DNA of 64,000 nucleotides from Kutzneria kofuensis (GTDB lineage Bacteria > Actinomycetota > Actinomycetes > Mycobacteriales > Pseudonocardiaceae). The position numbers were made by a program, and so were the translations under genes. The stretch is from the NCBI RefSeq assembly GCF_014203355.1, contig NZ_JACHIR010000001.1, forward strand, positions 434,001 to 498,000, in the 5' to 3' direction. The notes under the pieces are model-generated. The model was not told the DNA's origin. It ran no database searches and was given only the letters and a program-made list of their open reading frames with translations. Numbering within the stretch: position 1 is the first letter of the stretch; each line of letters starts with the position of its first letter. Of this stretch, positions 23,496-31,638 are shown in pieces.

Positions 23496-24950
23496 ATGAC
23501 CGCCACACATGTCGACGTCCTGATCGTCGGCGCCGGGCTGTCGGGGGTGAACGCCGCCTACCGGCTGCGCACCCGGACGCCGCGCCGGACGTACGCCATC
23601 CTGGAGGCGCGGGACGCGATCGGCGGCACCTGGGACCAGTTCCGCTATCCCGGCATCCGGTCCGACTCCGACATGTTCACGCTCGGCTACCCGTTCCGGC
23701 CGTGGCCCGACCCACAGGCCATCGCCGACGGCCCGTCGATCCTGCGGTACGTGCGGGAGACCGCGTCGATGTTCGGCATCGACCGCCAGATCCGGTTCGG
23801 GCACAAGGTTGTGTCCGCCTCATGGTCCACCGTGGACGCCAGATGGAGCGTCGAGGCCGTGCACGACGGCGAGCCGGTGACCTACACCTGCTCGTTCCTC
23901 TACCTGTGCAGCGGCTACTACAGCTACGACAGCGGGCACGTGGTCGACTTCCCCGGCCAGGACAGCTTCACCGGCCAGATCGTGCACCCGCAGTTCTGGC
24001 CCGAGGATCTCGACTACACGGACAAGAACGTCGTGGTGATCGGCAGCGGCGCGACCGCCGTGACGCTCGTGCCGGCGATGACCGACAAGGCCGCGCACGT
24101 CACCATGCTCCAGCGCTCCCCCAGCTACGTCGTGGCCCGGCCGCAGCAGGACGCGCTGGCCAACAAGATCCGCCAGAGGCTGCCCGGCCGGCTCGGGCAC
24201 CGCGCCGTCCGCGCCAAGAACCTGGCGTTCAGCACCGTCTTCTTCCAGTTCATGCGCCGCTTCCCCGACCGGGCCGCCGCGCTGCTGCGCAAGGGGGCCG
24301 CCGCAGCGCTCGGCGACTCCGTGCCCGTCGACCCGCATTTCGTGCCGCGCTACAAGCCGTGGGACCAGCGGCTGTGCCTGGTGCCCGACGGCGACCTGTT
24401 CAACGCCTTGCGCAGCAAGCGGGCCAGCGTCGTCACCGACCACATCGAGACGTTCACCCCCGACGGCATCCGCCTCACCTCCGGCCGCGAGCTGCGGGCC
24501 GACGTCATCGTCACCGCCACCGGCCTGAAGATGGTCGCCGTCGGCGGGCTGCGGCTCACCGTCGACGGCAAGCCCGTCGACCCGAGCAATGCCACCGTCT
24601 ACAAGGGAATGATGCTCAGCGGCGTGCCCAACTTCGCCTGGTGCGTCGGCTACGCCAACAACTCCTGGACGCTGCGCGCCGACCTGACCTCGCGCTACGT
24701 CTGCCGGCTGCTCAACCACATGGACCGCCGGCACTACACGATCTGCACCCCGACCCTGTCCCCGCGCGACTCCGGCGGCGGCCGCCCGATCCTCGACCTG
24801 ACCTCCGGCTACATCAAGCGCGCCGAGGCCATCCTGCCCAAGCAGGGCGCACGCCGCCCGTGGCGGTCACGTCAGACCTACATCCTCGACCACCTCGACC
24901 TGACCTACACCCCGGTCGCCGACGGCGTCATGCGCTTCGCGAGGGCGTGA
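23496..24950 (+). CDS. FAD-dependent Baeyer-Villiger-type monooxygenase
   Basis: A 484-residue class B flavoprotein monooxygenase. It has an N-terminal GxGxxG FAD motif (VLIVGAGLSGVNAAYRL), the GGTWDQFRYPGIRSD segment, and the Baeyer-Villiger fingerprint FxGxxxHxxxWP as FTGQIVHPQFWP. The second Rossmann NADPH motif is VVVIGSGATAVTLVPAM, followed by VTATGLKMV. It inserts oxygen next to a ketone or oxidises heteroatoms. The start ATG 23496 follows a TACCGT by 7 nt, suggesting a leaderless mRNA; GTG 23487 is an alternative. Divergent from the HxlR-type operon and probably sharing its control region. Confidence 0.9.
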   Translation: MTATHVDVLIVGAGLSGVNAAYRLRTRTPRRTYAILEARDAIGGTWDQFRYPGIRSDSDMFTLGYPFRPWPDPQAIADGPSILRYVRETASMFGIDRQIRFGHKVVSASWSTVDARWSVEAVHDGEPVTYTCSFLYLCSGYYSYDSGHVVDFPGQDSFTGQIVHPQFWPEDLDYTDKNVVVIGSGATAVTLVPAMTDKAAHVTMLQRSPSYVVARPQQDALANKIRQRLPGRLGHRAVRAKNLAFSTVFFQFMRRFPDRAAALLRKGAAAALGDSVPVDPHFVPRYKPWDQRLCLVPDGDLFNALRSKRASVVTDHIETFTPDGIRLTSGRELRADVIVTATGLKMVAVGGLRLTVDGKPVDPSNATVYKGMMLSGVPNFAWCVGYANNSWTLRADLTSRYVCRLLNHMDRRHYTICTPTLSPRDSGGGRPILDLTSGYIKRAEAILPKQGARRPWRSRQTYILDHLDLTYTPVADGVMRFARA

Positions 24951-24956
24951 GCAACC

Positions 24957-25889
24957 TCAGCCCGAAACCAGCGGACGGTCGTCGCCGACCCGGCGCCTCC
25001 GCAGCAGCAGCACACCCGCCGCGGCCAGCACGATGCCGATCATGTTGACCACCAGCTGCACGACCGAGCCGAGACAGCGGTCCCACTCGCCGAGCACCGC
25101 GGCCACCACCGCGTAGCCGGCCGCCGGCACGGTCGTCACCGACACGAACACCCCGACCAGCGCCGCGGACTTGGCCGAGGTCATGGCCAGCATCCCGGCC
25201 GCACCGGCCAACAGAGCCACGATCAGCGAGTACGGCCCGACCTGGTAGACGAACTCGACCTGGTGGGCCGACAACACGGCCGTGCGATCGAACAAGCCGA
25301 CGAATTCGGCCAGAACCGTGACACCGGCCGTGACCAGCATCGCGACCGGGAATCCGAGGGCCAGGGCCAGGCCGGCTCGTCGGAGCAGGTCACCGCGCCG
25401 GCGCACCAGCCCGACGGCGAGCGCGGCCAACGGGCCGAACTCGGGCCCCACGATCATCGCGCCGACGATGGTGACCGGCGAGTTGGTGACCACGCCGACC
25501 GACGCGAGCACGCAGGCCAGCGTGAGGAAAGCTTGGAAGGTGACACTCGGCTTGGCCTCCTCGCCGGTCTTGGCCAGCAGTTCCTCCCACACCACGGCGT
25601 CGGCGCCATCGCCGGGCGCCGCATGCTCGGCGCGGTCGACGGCGTCGGACAGCACCGTGTCCACCGCCTCCAGGGTGATCCCGCCGACGTGATCGACGTC
25701 GAGCCGACACAGCTCGGCGACGACCGCGTCGGCCGCCTCCCGCGCCACGGCAGCCTCGACGACGTCACCGGCGCCGTCCATCGCGACGCCGCGCAGCAGC
25801 ACCACGTGCGCGGCGCCGACCTGCCGCCGCAGGGCCTCGAGCACGGCGTCGGTCCGTCCGTTCGGGACGATCACTCTCAAATGGAACAC
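24957..25889 (-). CDS. DUF389 membrane protein
   Basis: A 310-residue protein. The first 85 residues are a soluble ferredoxin-like domain (VFHLRVIVPNGRTDAVLEAL...), followed by the DUF389 membrane region of about six helices. Its hallmark is NSPVTIVGAMIVGPEFGPLAALAVGL, recognised as SPVTIVGAMIVGPEFGP; TSAKSAALVGVFVSVTTVPAAG is also present. Function unknown. GTG 25889 was chosen because the protein family starts with a short first strand at this point; the open frame continues 33 nt upstream. Convergent with the Baeyer-Villiger gene, 6 nt apart. Confidence 0.88.
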   Translation of the reverse strand: MFHLRVIVPNGRTDAVLEALRRQVGAAHVVLLRGVAMDGAGDVVEAAVAREAADAVVAELCRLDVDHVGGITLEAVDTVLSDAVDRAEHAAPGDGADAVVWEELLAKTGEEAKPSVTFQAFLTLACVLASVGVVTNSPVTIVGAMIVGPEFGPLAALAVGLVRRRGDLLRRAGLALALGFPVAMLVTAGVTVLAEFVGLFDRTAVLSAHQVEFVYQVGPYSLIVALLAGAAGMLAMTSAKSAALVGVFVSVTTVPAAGYAVVAAVLGEWDRCLGSVVQLVVNMIGIVLAAAGVLLLRRRRVGDDRPLVSG

Positions 25890-25915
25890 GTTCCGACGAT
25901 ATCGCCGAGGGCCTG

Positions 25916-26557
25916 CTACCAACGGTCGACGTGCAGAACCTCGTCGAGGGGCTGGCGCGGGGCGGGCTTGAAGTCGGTGCCGGTGTAGTAGGCGGTGGGG
26001 ATGAGGGCCGCCTGGTGCACGTCGGCGGGGAGGCCGAGGATGTCGGCGACCTCGGACTCATAGCTGAGGTGCAGCGTGGTCCAGGCGGTGCCGAGGCCAC
26101 GGGTGCGGGCGGCGAGCATGTAGCTCCAGGCGGCGGGCAGGAGCGAACCCCACAGCCCGGCCTGGTTGCCGGACGGGAGCCCGCCGGCGACGCGAAGGCA
26201 GGGCAGCACGAGCACGGGGACCTGCCCCATGGTGTCGGCCAGGGCGGCGACGGAGGAGTGCACCCGTTGCTGCACGGCGGAACGGTCGGGGTCGTCGGCG
26301 AACAACTTGCCGGCCGCGCCGGCGGATTCCAGGTACTCGTGGCAGGCGCGCCGGTACACGTCGCCGATCGCGGCCCGCTGCGCCTCGTCGGTGACGACGA
26401 TCCACTGCCACTGCTGGCGGTTGGAGCCGCTGGGCGCCTGCAAGGCGATGGTGAGGCATTCCCGAACCACGGCCAGGTCCACGGGCCGGGTCAGGTCCAG
26501 CCGCTTGCGCACGGACCTGGTCGTGGTCAGGACGGCCTCCGCCGACATCTCGCTCAT
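25916..26557 (-). CDS. Nitroreductase-family FMN oxidoreductase
   Basis: A 213-residue protein with the nitroreductase pattern: RSVRKRLDLTRPVD with the Arg pair that binds the FMN phosphate, LQAPSGSNRQQWQWIVVTD for the isoalloxazine contacts, and the C-terminal RGLGTAWTTLHLSYESEVADILGLP with the conserved G-L/I-G-T segment. It reduces nitro-aromatics, quinones or similar with NAD(P)H; the substrate is not inferable. An ATG start, followed 26 nt after its stop by the DUF389 gene on the same strand. Confidence 0.88.
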   Translation of the reverse strand: MSEMSAEAVLTTTRSVRKRLDLTRPVDLAVVRECLTIALQAPSGSNRQQWQWIVVTDEAQRAAIGDVYRRACHEYLESAGAAGKLFADDPDRSAVQQRVHSSVAALADTMGQVPVLVLPCLRVAGGLPSGNQAGLWGSLLPAAWSYMLAARTRGLGTAWTTLHLSYESEVADILGLPADVHQAALIPTAYYTGTDFKPAPRQPLDEVLHVDRW

Positions 26558-26617
26558 GCGGTTATGACTACCAGCGGCGTCCAGGCACCGCTGCTTCGAA
26601 CGACCTGTAGCGGAGCT

Positions 26618-28777
26618 TCACAACAGCTTGTCGAGGGTGATCGGCAGGTCGCGGACGCGCTTGCCGGTGGCGTTGTGCACGGCGTTGGCGACGGCCCCGG
26701 CCACGCCGACGATGCCGAGCTCGCCGATGCCGCGGGCCCCGAGCGGGCTGAAGACCGTGTCGGGGTAGTTGAGGAACCGGACGTCGATGGGCGGGATGTC
26801 GGCGTTGACGGGCACGAGGTAGGCGGCCATGTTGGCGCCGGCGTAGCGACCGGTGTCGGGCTCGACCCGGCTGTCCTCCAGCAGCGCGCCGCCGATGCCC
26901 ATCACGACGGCCCCGAGCACCTGGCTGCGCGCGGTCTTCTCGTTGACGATGGTGCCGCCGTCGATCACCGACAGCCATCGCGTCACCCGCGGCTCGCCGG
27001 TCCACCGGTTGACGCGGACCTCGCAGAAGTGCGCCCCGAACGACATGTAGCCGTAGCCCTTGGTGGTGCCGCTGGGCAGCGCGGACGTGCCCTCGACGGC
27101 CGGCATGTCCAGCGCGGTCAGCAGGCTGCCGAAGCTCATCGACACGCCGTCGGCGCTGACCATGCCGGCGTTGTAGACCGGTGTCTTGCCGTAGAAGGGC
27201 GATTGCGGATTCTGTGCGGCCTGCGCAAGCAAGGCGGACTTCGCGGCGTCGGCGGCAACCATCAATGACGGCCCGTTGCTGGATGTCGACGTGGAACCAC
27301 CGGCCGGTGTGGCGGGCGGCAGCAAGGAGTCGCCCAGCTCGGCGCGGACGGAGCCCACCGGGATGCCCAGGGCCTGCGAGCCGAGGATGGCGAACACCGT
27401 GAGCTGGCCGGTGCCGAGGTCGGCACCGGTGCCGGAGACGACGGCGGTGCCGTCGGCCTGCAGCCGGACCTTCATAGACGACTTCGACCGCGAGGCCGGA
27501 TAGGTGGCGGTGGCCATGCCGAGGCCGACGAACCAGTCGCCGTCACGCACCGAGCCCGGCACGGGATTGCGTTCGGCCCAACCGAAAGCGTTTGCGCCGA
27601 CCTGGTAGCACTCGTCCAGGTGCTTGCTGGACCAGGGGTTCCCGCTGTTGGGCACCTTGGCCGCGTAGTTCTTCTGCCGCAGCGCCAACGGGTCCACGCC
27701 GAGCTTGACCGCCAGCTCGTCCATGGCGCTTTCCAGCGCGAACGCCCCGTGCGTCTCGCCCGGCGCCCGCATCGGCGTCATCGCCGACACGTCCAGCGGC
27801 ACGAACGCCCGCGTGATGTGCAGGTTCGGCGACGCGTAGGCGGTGAGGGAATGGTTGGCCACGTTCTCCATGGACGGCCCGGACTGCGACTTGCCGGAGA
27901 TGCCCTCGTGCTTGATCGCCACGAGCGTGCCGTCCTTGGCCGCGCCCAGCGTCACGGTCTGGTGCGACGGCGGCCGATGACCCGACACGGCAAAGGTCTG
28001 CTCCCGGGTCAGCGCGACCTTCACCGGCCGGCTCAGGGCCCGAGCCGCCGCGGCGGCCAGCGGGACGTGGGCCCAGTTGCCGATCTTGCCGCCGAAGGCC
28101 CCGCCGACGTAGGGATTCACGACGTGCACTTTGGACTGATCGACACCGAGCGCCCGCGCGATGTGGCTGGCGACGTTCATCACGCCCTGCGTCGCCGTGT
28201 ACAGCGTGAGCCGGTCGTCTGTCCACACCGCGACGGCCGCGTGCGGCTCCATCGGATTGTGGTGCTGGTGCGGGGTCGTGTAGACGGCTGAGACCGTGAC
28301 CTCGCTGGCCGCCAGGGCGGCGTCGATGGAGGTGACGCCGGGGGCCAGGACCTCGGCGACCGGGCTGCTCGTCGGGGTCGCGGTCGCGACACCGGCGGCG
28401 AAGTTCACGTTGCCCGGCTTGACGTCGTACGTCGTCGACACGAGCGAGGCGGCGTCCCGGGCGTGCTCGAAGGTGTCGGCGACGACCATGCCGATCACCT
28501 GGCCGTTGTACCGCACGTTGTTGTCCTGCAACACCGGCGCGGTCTCGTCCGTGGAGCCGTCGCCGTACCCGTAGAGCTTCAACGGGCTGAACGGCGTGTA
28601 CACGGCGAAGACACCCGGCGCGGCCTGCGCGGCGGTGACGTCCATCGCGGTTACGGCGCCGAGGGCGATGGTGCTCGTCAGCAGGTATCCGTAGGCAGTG
28701 GCGGCATTGTCGGCCGCGTAGACGGCACCGCCGGTGACCTTGAGGTGAGACTCCACACGGGACAGTGAGACGGTCAT
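26618..28777 (-). CDS. Molybdenum-binding subunit of a PaoC/xanthine-dehydrogenase-type aldehyde oxidoreductase
   Basis: A 719-residue large subunit. It opens LKVTGGAVYAADNAATAYGYLL, the standard start of molybdopterin-cytosine-dinucleotide hydroxylases. VVNPYVGGAFGGKIG and PMRAPGETHGAFALESAMDELA are pterin-contact motifs, and RGIGELGIVGVAGAVANAVHNATG ends with the glutamate (GELG) that abstracts the proton. The active-site segment is aldehyde-oxidase-like, not the Cys-containing loop of CO dehydrogenase. It oxidises aldehydes or N-heterocycles with water. ATG 28777 overlaps the FAD subunit stop by 4 nt; the open frame extends upstream but the family start is here. The protein has no signal peptide of its own. 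Confidence 0.92.
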   Translation of the reverse strand: MTVSLSRVESHLKVTGGAVYAADNAATAYGYLLTSTIALGAVTAMDVTAAQAAPGVFAVYTPFSPLKLYGYGDGSTDETAPVLQDNNVRYNGQVIGMVVADTFEHARDAASLVSTTYDVKPGNVNFAAGVATATPTSSPVAEVLAPGVTSIDAALAASEVTVSAVYTTPHQHHNPMEPHAAVAVWTDDRLTLYTATQGVMNVASHIARALGVDQSKVHVVNPYVGGAFGGKIGNWAHVPLAAAAARALSRPVKVALTREQTFAVSGHRPPSHQTVTLGAAKDGTLVAIKHEGISGKSQSGPSMENVANHSLTAYASPNLHITRAFVPLDVSAMTPMRAPGETHGAFALESAMDELAVKLGVDPLALRQKNYAAKVPNSGNPWSSKHLDECYQVGANAFGWAERNPVPGSVRDGDWFVGLGMATATYPASRSKSSMKVRLQADGTAVVSGTGADLGTGQLTVFAILGSQALGIPVGSVRAELGDSLLPPATPAGGSTSTSSNGPSLMVAADAAKSALLAQAAQNPQSPFYGKTPVYNAGMVSADGVSMSFGSLLTALDMPAVEGTSALPSGTTKGYGYMSFGAHFCEVRVNRWTGEPRVTRWLSVIDGGTIVNEKTARSQVLGAVVMGIGGALLEDSRVEPDTGRYAGANMAAYLVPVNADIPPIDVRFLNYPDTVFSPLGARGIGELGIVGVAGAVANAVHNATGKRVRDLPITLDKLL

Positions 28778-29736
28778 CGCGCACCTGCCAACGCCCGTGC
28801 GATGGTCCGCTGCACCAGCGGCACCTTGAAGCCGTTGCCCGCCAACGGCTGAGCCCCCACGACCGCCAACTTCGCCGCCTCCAGGTAACTGTCCTCGGTC
28901 GCCGGCTTGCCGCGCAGCGCCTTCTCCACGGCCTGCAGCCGCCACGGCCGCGTGCCGACGCCGCCGACCGCGACCCGTGCGTCCCGCACCACTCCCCCGT
29001 GCACGTCCACCGCGACAGCGGCCGACGCCAGGGCGAACTCGTACGACGACCGGTCGCGCACCTTGACGTAGGTCTGCGGCCAGTCGCAGGCCGGCACGAT
29101 CACCTCGGTGATCAGCTCCCCCGGCCGCAGCTGGTTCTCCACCGACGGCGTGTCGCCGGGCAGCCGGTAGAAGTCGGCCAGCCGGACGACCCGCTCGCCG
29201 TGCCGGTCCTGCAGCCGGATCGAGGCGTCCAGCGCGACCAGCGCCACCGCGAGGTCGCTGGCGTGGGTGGCGACACAGGACGCGCTGGTGCCGAGAATGG
29301 CGTGCATCCGGTTGTCCCCATGGACGGCGGGACAGCCGCTGCCCGGTTTGCGCTTGTTGCACGGCATGCGCACGTCACGGAAGTAGTCGCAACGGGTTCG
29401 CTGCAACAGGTTGCCACCGATGCTGGCCATGTTGCGCAGCTGCGGCGAAGCGCTCAGCTGCAACGCCGTGGACACCATGGACCAGCGCGCGGCCACCTCG
29501 TGGTGCACGGCGACGTCGGCCATCCGCTCCAGCGCGCCGATCCGCAGGCCCAGCGGCGTGCACTGGATCCCGCGCAGCGGCAGGGAGTTGATGTCGACGA
29601 CGTGCGCCGGCGTCATCACCTCCAGCTTCATCAGGTCCACCAGCGTGGTGCCGCCGGCCAGATAGGACGTGCCGTCGCCGCCGTGGGAAAGCGCTTGCCG
29701 AACGGTGCCGGCGGAGCCGAAGTCGTACGCCTTCAT
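28774..29736 (-). CDS. FAD-binding subunit with extra FeS cluster motif (PaoB-like)
   Basis: A 320-residue medium subunit of the molybdenum hydroxylase. It carries FAD motifs GDGTSYLAGGTTLVDLMKLEV and RNMASIGGNLLQRTRCDYFR. A Cys cluster, CDYFRDVRMPCNKRKPGSGC, matches the loop that holds a [4Fe-4S] cluster in E. coli PaoB-type subunits and is absent from classical xanthine dehydrogenases. The C-terminal CO_deh_flav_C domain follows (LPGDTPSVENQLRPGELITEV). Electrons pass from the molybdenum centre through FeS clusters to this FAD. It overlaps both neighbours by 4 nt, so stoichiometric expression is likely. Confidence 0.92.
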   Translation of the reverse strand: MKAYDFGSAGTVRQALSHGGDGTSYLAGGTTLVDLMKLEVMTPAHVVDINSLPLRGIQCTPLGLRIGALERMADVAVHHEVAARWSMVSTALQLSASPQLRNMASIGGNLLQRTRCDYFRDVRMPCNKRKPGSGCPAVHGDNRMHAILGTSASCVATHASDLAVALVALDASIRLQDRHGERVVRLADFYRLPGDTPSVENQLRPGELITEVIVPACDWPQTYVKVRDRSSYEFALASAAVAVDVHGGVVRDARVAVGGVGTRPWRLQAVEKALRGKPATEDSYLEAAKLAVVGAQPLAGNGFKVPLVQRTIARALAGAR

Positions 29737-30320
29737 CGGCGGTCACCCCGATTTTGATCGGCACGGCACTGCTTGATGGCGTCCACGATGTTCGAGTAGG
29801 CGCCGCACCGGCAGATGTTGCCGGACATCGCCTCCCGGATGTCCTCGTCGGTACGGGCGGAGCCCTGGCTCACGACCTCGACGGCCGACATGATCTGCCC
29901 GGACGTGCAGAAGCCGCACTGGAATCCGTCGCAGTCGACGAAGGCCTGTTGCACGGGATGCAACGAATCGCCGTCGGCGATCCCTTCGATCGTCGTGACC
30001 TTCTTGCCCACACAGGCAATCGCCAGCGTCAGGCAGGACACCACGCGACGGCCGTCCACATGGACGGTGCAGGCCCCGCACTGGCCGCGGTCGCAGCCCT
30101 TCTTGGTGCCGGTCAGCCCGAGCCGCTCACGCAGCGCATCCAGCAGCGTGACCGTCGGGTCTGCGTCGATCTCGTACACCTTGCCGTTGACGCTCAACCG
30201 GATCCGGTCCGGCGGCGTTGTGTCGGCCCAGGCCCGACCGGGTGCCAGCGTCACCGTGCCGGCGACGGAGGCGGCCGCCGCGCCGCCCAGAAAACCGCGC
30301 CGGGACACACTTCCTGCCAT
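29733..30320 (-). CDS. [2Fe-2S] subunit with Tat signal (PaoA-like)
   Basis: A 195-residue small subunit. Residues 1-32 are a twin-arginine signal (SRRGFLGGAAAASVAGTV, then AWA). The plant-type [2Fe-2S] domain has GCDRGQCGACTVHVDGRRVVSC and the alpha-helical [2Fe-2S] domain has CGFCTSGQ and NICRCGAYSNI. It transfers electrons from molybdenum to the FAD subunit. As the only subunit with an export signal, it would carry the folded trimer out through the Tat system, as proposed for periplasmic aldehyde oxidoreductases. First gene of the operon; GGGAGG precedes the ATG. Confidence 0.93.
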   Translation of the reverse strand: MAGSVSRRGFLGGAAAASVAGTVTLAPGRAWADTTPPDRIRLSVNGKVYEIDADPTVTLLDALRERLGLTGTKKGCDRGQCGACTVHVDGRRVVSCLTLAIACVGKKVTTIEGIADGDSLHPVQQAFVDCDGFQCGFCTSGQIMSAVEVVSQGSARTDEDIREAMSGNICRCGAYSNIVDAIKQCRADQNRGDRR

Positions 30321-30391
30321 GCGACCTCCCAGATAGGTGGTCGACGCGGCGGAGTCGACGTCACTGTCGGTGAGGCTAGCAGCACGCGCGA

Positions 30392-30420
30392 TTGACAGTC
30401 ACCGACGTGCGTAGTGAGAT
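30392..30420 (+). promoter_or_regulatory. Promoter for the GH105 gene
   Basis: TTGACA (30392-30397), 17-nt spacer, TGAGAT (30415-30420). Transcription would begin about 30427, giving a leader of about 32 nt with a strong GAGGAGG before ATG 30459. An inverted pair GTCGGTGA/TCACCGAC flanks the -35 region. Confidence 0.5.
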
Positions 30421-30458
30421 GACTCCACCGCCGCGTCCCCGTGATCGAGGAGGACGAC

Positions 30459-31526
30459 ATGAGGGTCGCTGCGACGTTGGTCGCCAGTCTGACCTTGAGC
30501 ACGACCGTGTTGGTCGGACAGGCATCGGCCGACACGGTGCCCGCAGCCTGCCCGGTCGTCGCGCCGATGTACACCGCCGCCGACTACTGGCTCGCGCATG
30601 GCACCGACCTGGCCTCCGCCAGCTGGCGCAATGCCGTCTTCCACGTCGGCAACCTGGCCATGGTGTTGACCAGCGGCCAGTCCAACCACAAGACCCTGCC
30701 GTGGGCGCAGGCGCTGAAGTACCAGCTGGACACCGATCCGGCCAACGAGTTCAACCCCGCGAACGAGGCCGCCGGGGAGGCCTATCTCGACCTCTACACC
30801 TACTTCCACCCGGACCCGCCGATCCTGGCCGCGCTGCGCCAGCGCGTCGCCGACGAGGTGGCCAGCGTGCAGCAGGGCCACGTCAAGTACTGGAACACGG
30901 TCGACGCCCTGAACCAGGCGTGGCCCCAGTTCGTTCGGCTGGGCGTGCTGGACAACAAGCCGGAGAACATCCAGGCGGCGCAGGAGCTGTTCCACTACAC
31001 GGAGAAGCGCGCCGGCGGCTTCGGCCTGTTCAACGAGCTCACCGGCCTCTGGTACCACGACGCGAGCCAGGTCGGCTCGCTGCAGTTCTGGTCCCGTGGC
31101 AACGGCGAGGCCCTCGCGGCGCTGGCGACCGTGCTGCAGTGGCTGCCGAAGGACGACCCGAACCGTCCGGAGTACGTGCGGGTGTTCCAGAAGATGGCCA
31201 ACACCCTTCGGCTGGTTCAGCGATCCGACGGTTTCTGGAACGTGGACCTGCTCAACCCCTTCGACCACCCGGGCCCGGAGAGCAGCGGCACCGCGTTCTT
31301 CACCTACGCGCTGGGCTGGGGCGTCAACAACGGGATTTTGGACGCCAAGAAGTTCACGCCGACCGTGACCAAGGGCTGGAACGCGCTGACCACCAAGGCG
31401 TTGCAGCCCAGCGGCCTGTTCGGCTACGCGCAGGGCGACGCGACCGGCCCGCGCGGCGCGCAGCCGGTCAAGGCGACCGACACGGCTGCCTACGCGGTCG
31501 GGGCGTACCTGATGGCGGGGCAATAG
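30459..31526 (+). CDS. Secreted GH105-type unsaturated glucuronyl/rhamnogalacturonyl hydrolase
   Basis: A 355-residue protein with a signal peptide (about 1-24, ending GQASA) and an (alpha/alpha)6 barrel of normal GH105 length. It shows AADYWLAHGTDLASASWRNAVFHVGNLAMVL at the start, recognised by WRNAVFHVG. The family signature is WSRGNGEALAALATVLQWLP, recognised by WSRGNGEALAAL, then RSDGFWNVDLLNP and ESSGTAFFTYALGWGVNNGILD. GH105 enzymes hydrate the unsaturated uronic acid left by pectin and rhamnogalacturonan lyases. Export suggests extracellular breakdown of pectin fragments. ATG 30459 was preferred over 30441 because of GAGGAGG. Confidence 0.8.
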   Translation: MRVAATLVASLTLSTTVLVGQASADTVPAACPVVAPMYTAADYWLAHGTDLASASWRNAVFHVGNLAMVLTSGQSNHKTLPWAQALKYQLDTDPANEFNPANEAAGEAYLDLYTYFHPDPPILAALRQRVADEVASVQQGHVKYWNTVDALNQAWPQFVRLGVLDNKPENIQAAQELFHYTEKRAGGFGLFNELTGLWYHDASQVGSLQFWSRGNGEALAALATVLQWLPKDDPNRPEYVRVFQKMANTLRLVQRSDGFWNVDLLNPFDHPGPESSGTAFFTYALGWGVNNGILDAKKFTPTVTKGWNALTTKALQPSGLFGYAQGDATGPRGAQPVKATDTAAYAVGAYLMAGQ

Positions 31527-31575
31527 GTGGCGAAGCTGACCCCCGGCTGCTGATCTTGCCGCTACTCTGCGCGGT

Positions 31576-31638
31576 ATGACCGCGTTTGCCGCTTTGGACG
31601 TGCCCGGCGGGTTGTTCCCGCCGGGCACGCTCTGCTGA
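31576..31638 (+). CDS. 20-residue leader ORF overlapping the caspase start
   Basis: ATG 31576 opens MTAFAALDVPGG and ends ...GTLC at a TGA whose last A is the A of the caspase ATG (TGATG). A TACTCT lies exactly 7 nt before this ATG, so it may be translated from a leaderless mRNA. The caspase ATG itself has no good Shine-Dalgarno, so its translation may rely on ribosomes finishing this leader. The peptide resembles nothing I know. It could be chance, but overlap, spacing and the internal hairpin agree. Confidence 0.4.
   Translation: MTAFAALDVPGGLFPPGTLC
31600..31628 (+). promoter_or_regulatory. Perfect 12-bp hairpin in the leader before the caspase gene
   Basis: GTGCCCGGCGGG-TTGTT-CCCGCCGGGCAC folds with no mismatch and ends 9 nt before the caspase ATG at 31638. 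It lies inside the leader ORF, so ribosome movement along the leader would open it. It can act as a block to the caspase start or as a terminator. Confidence 0.6.
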
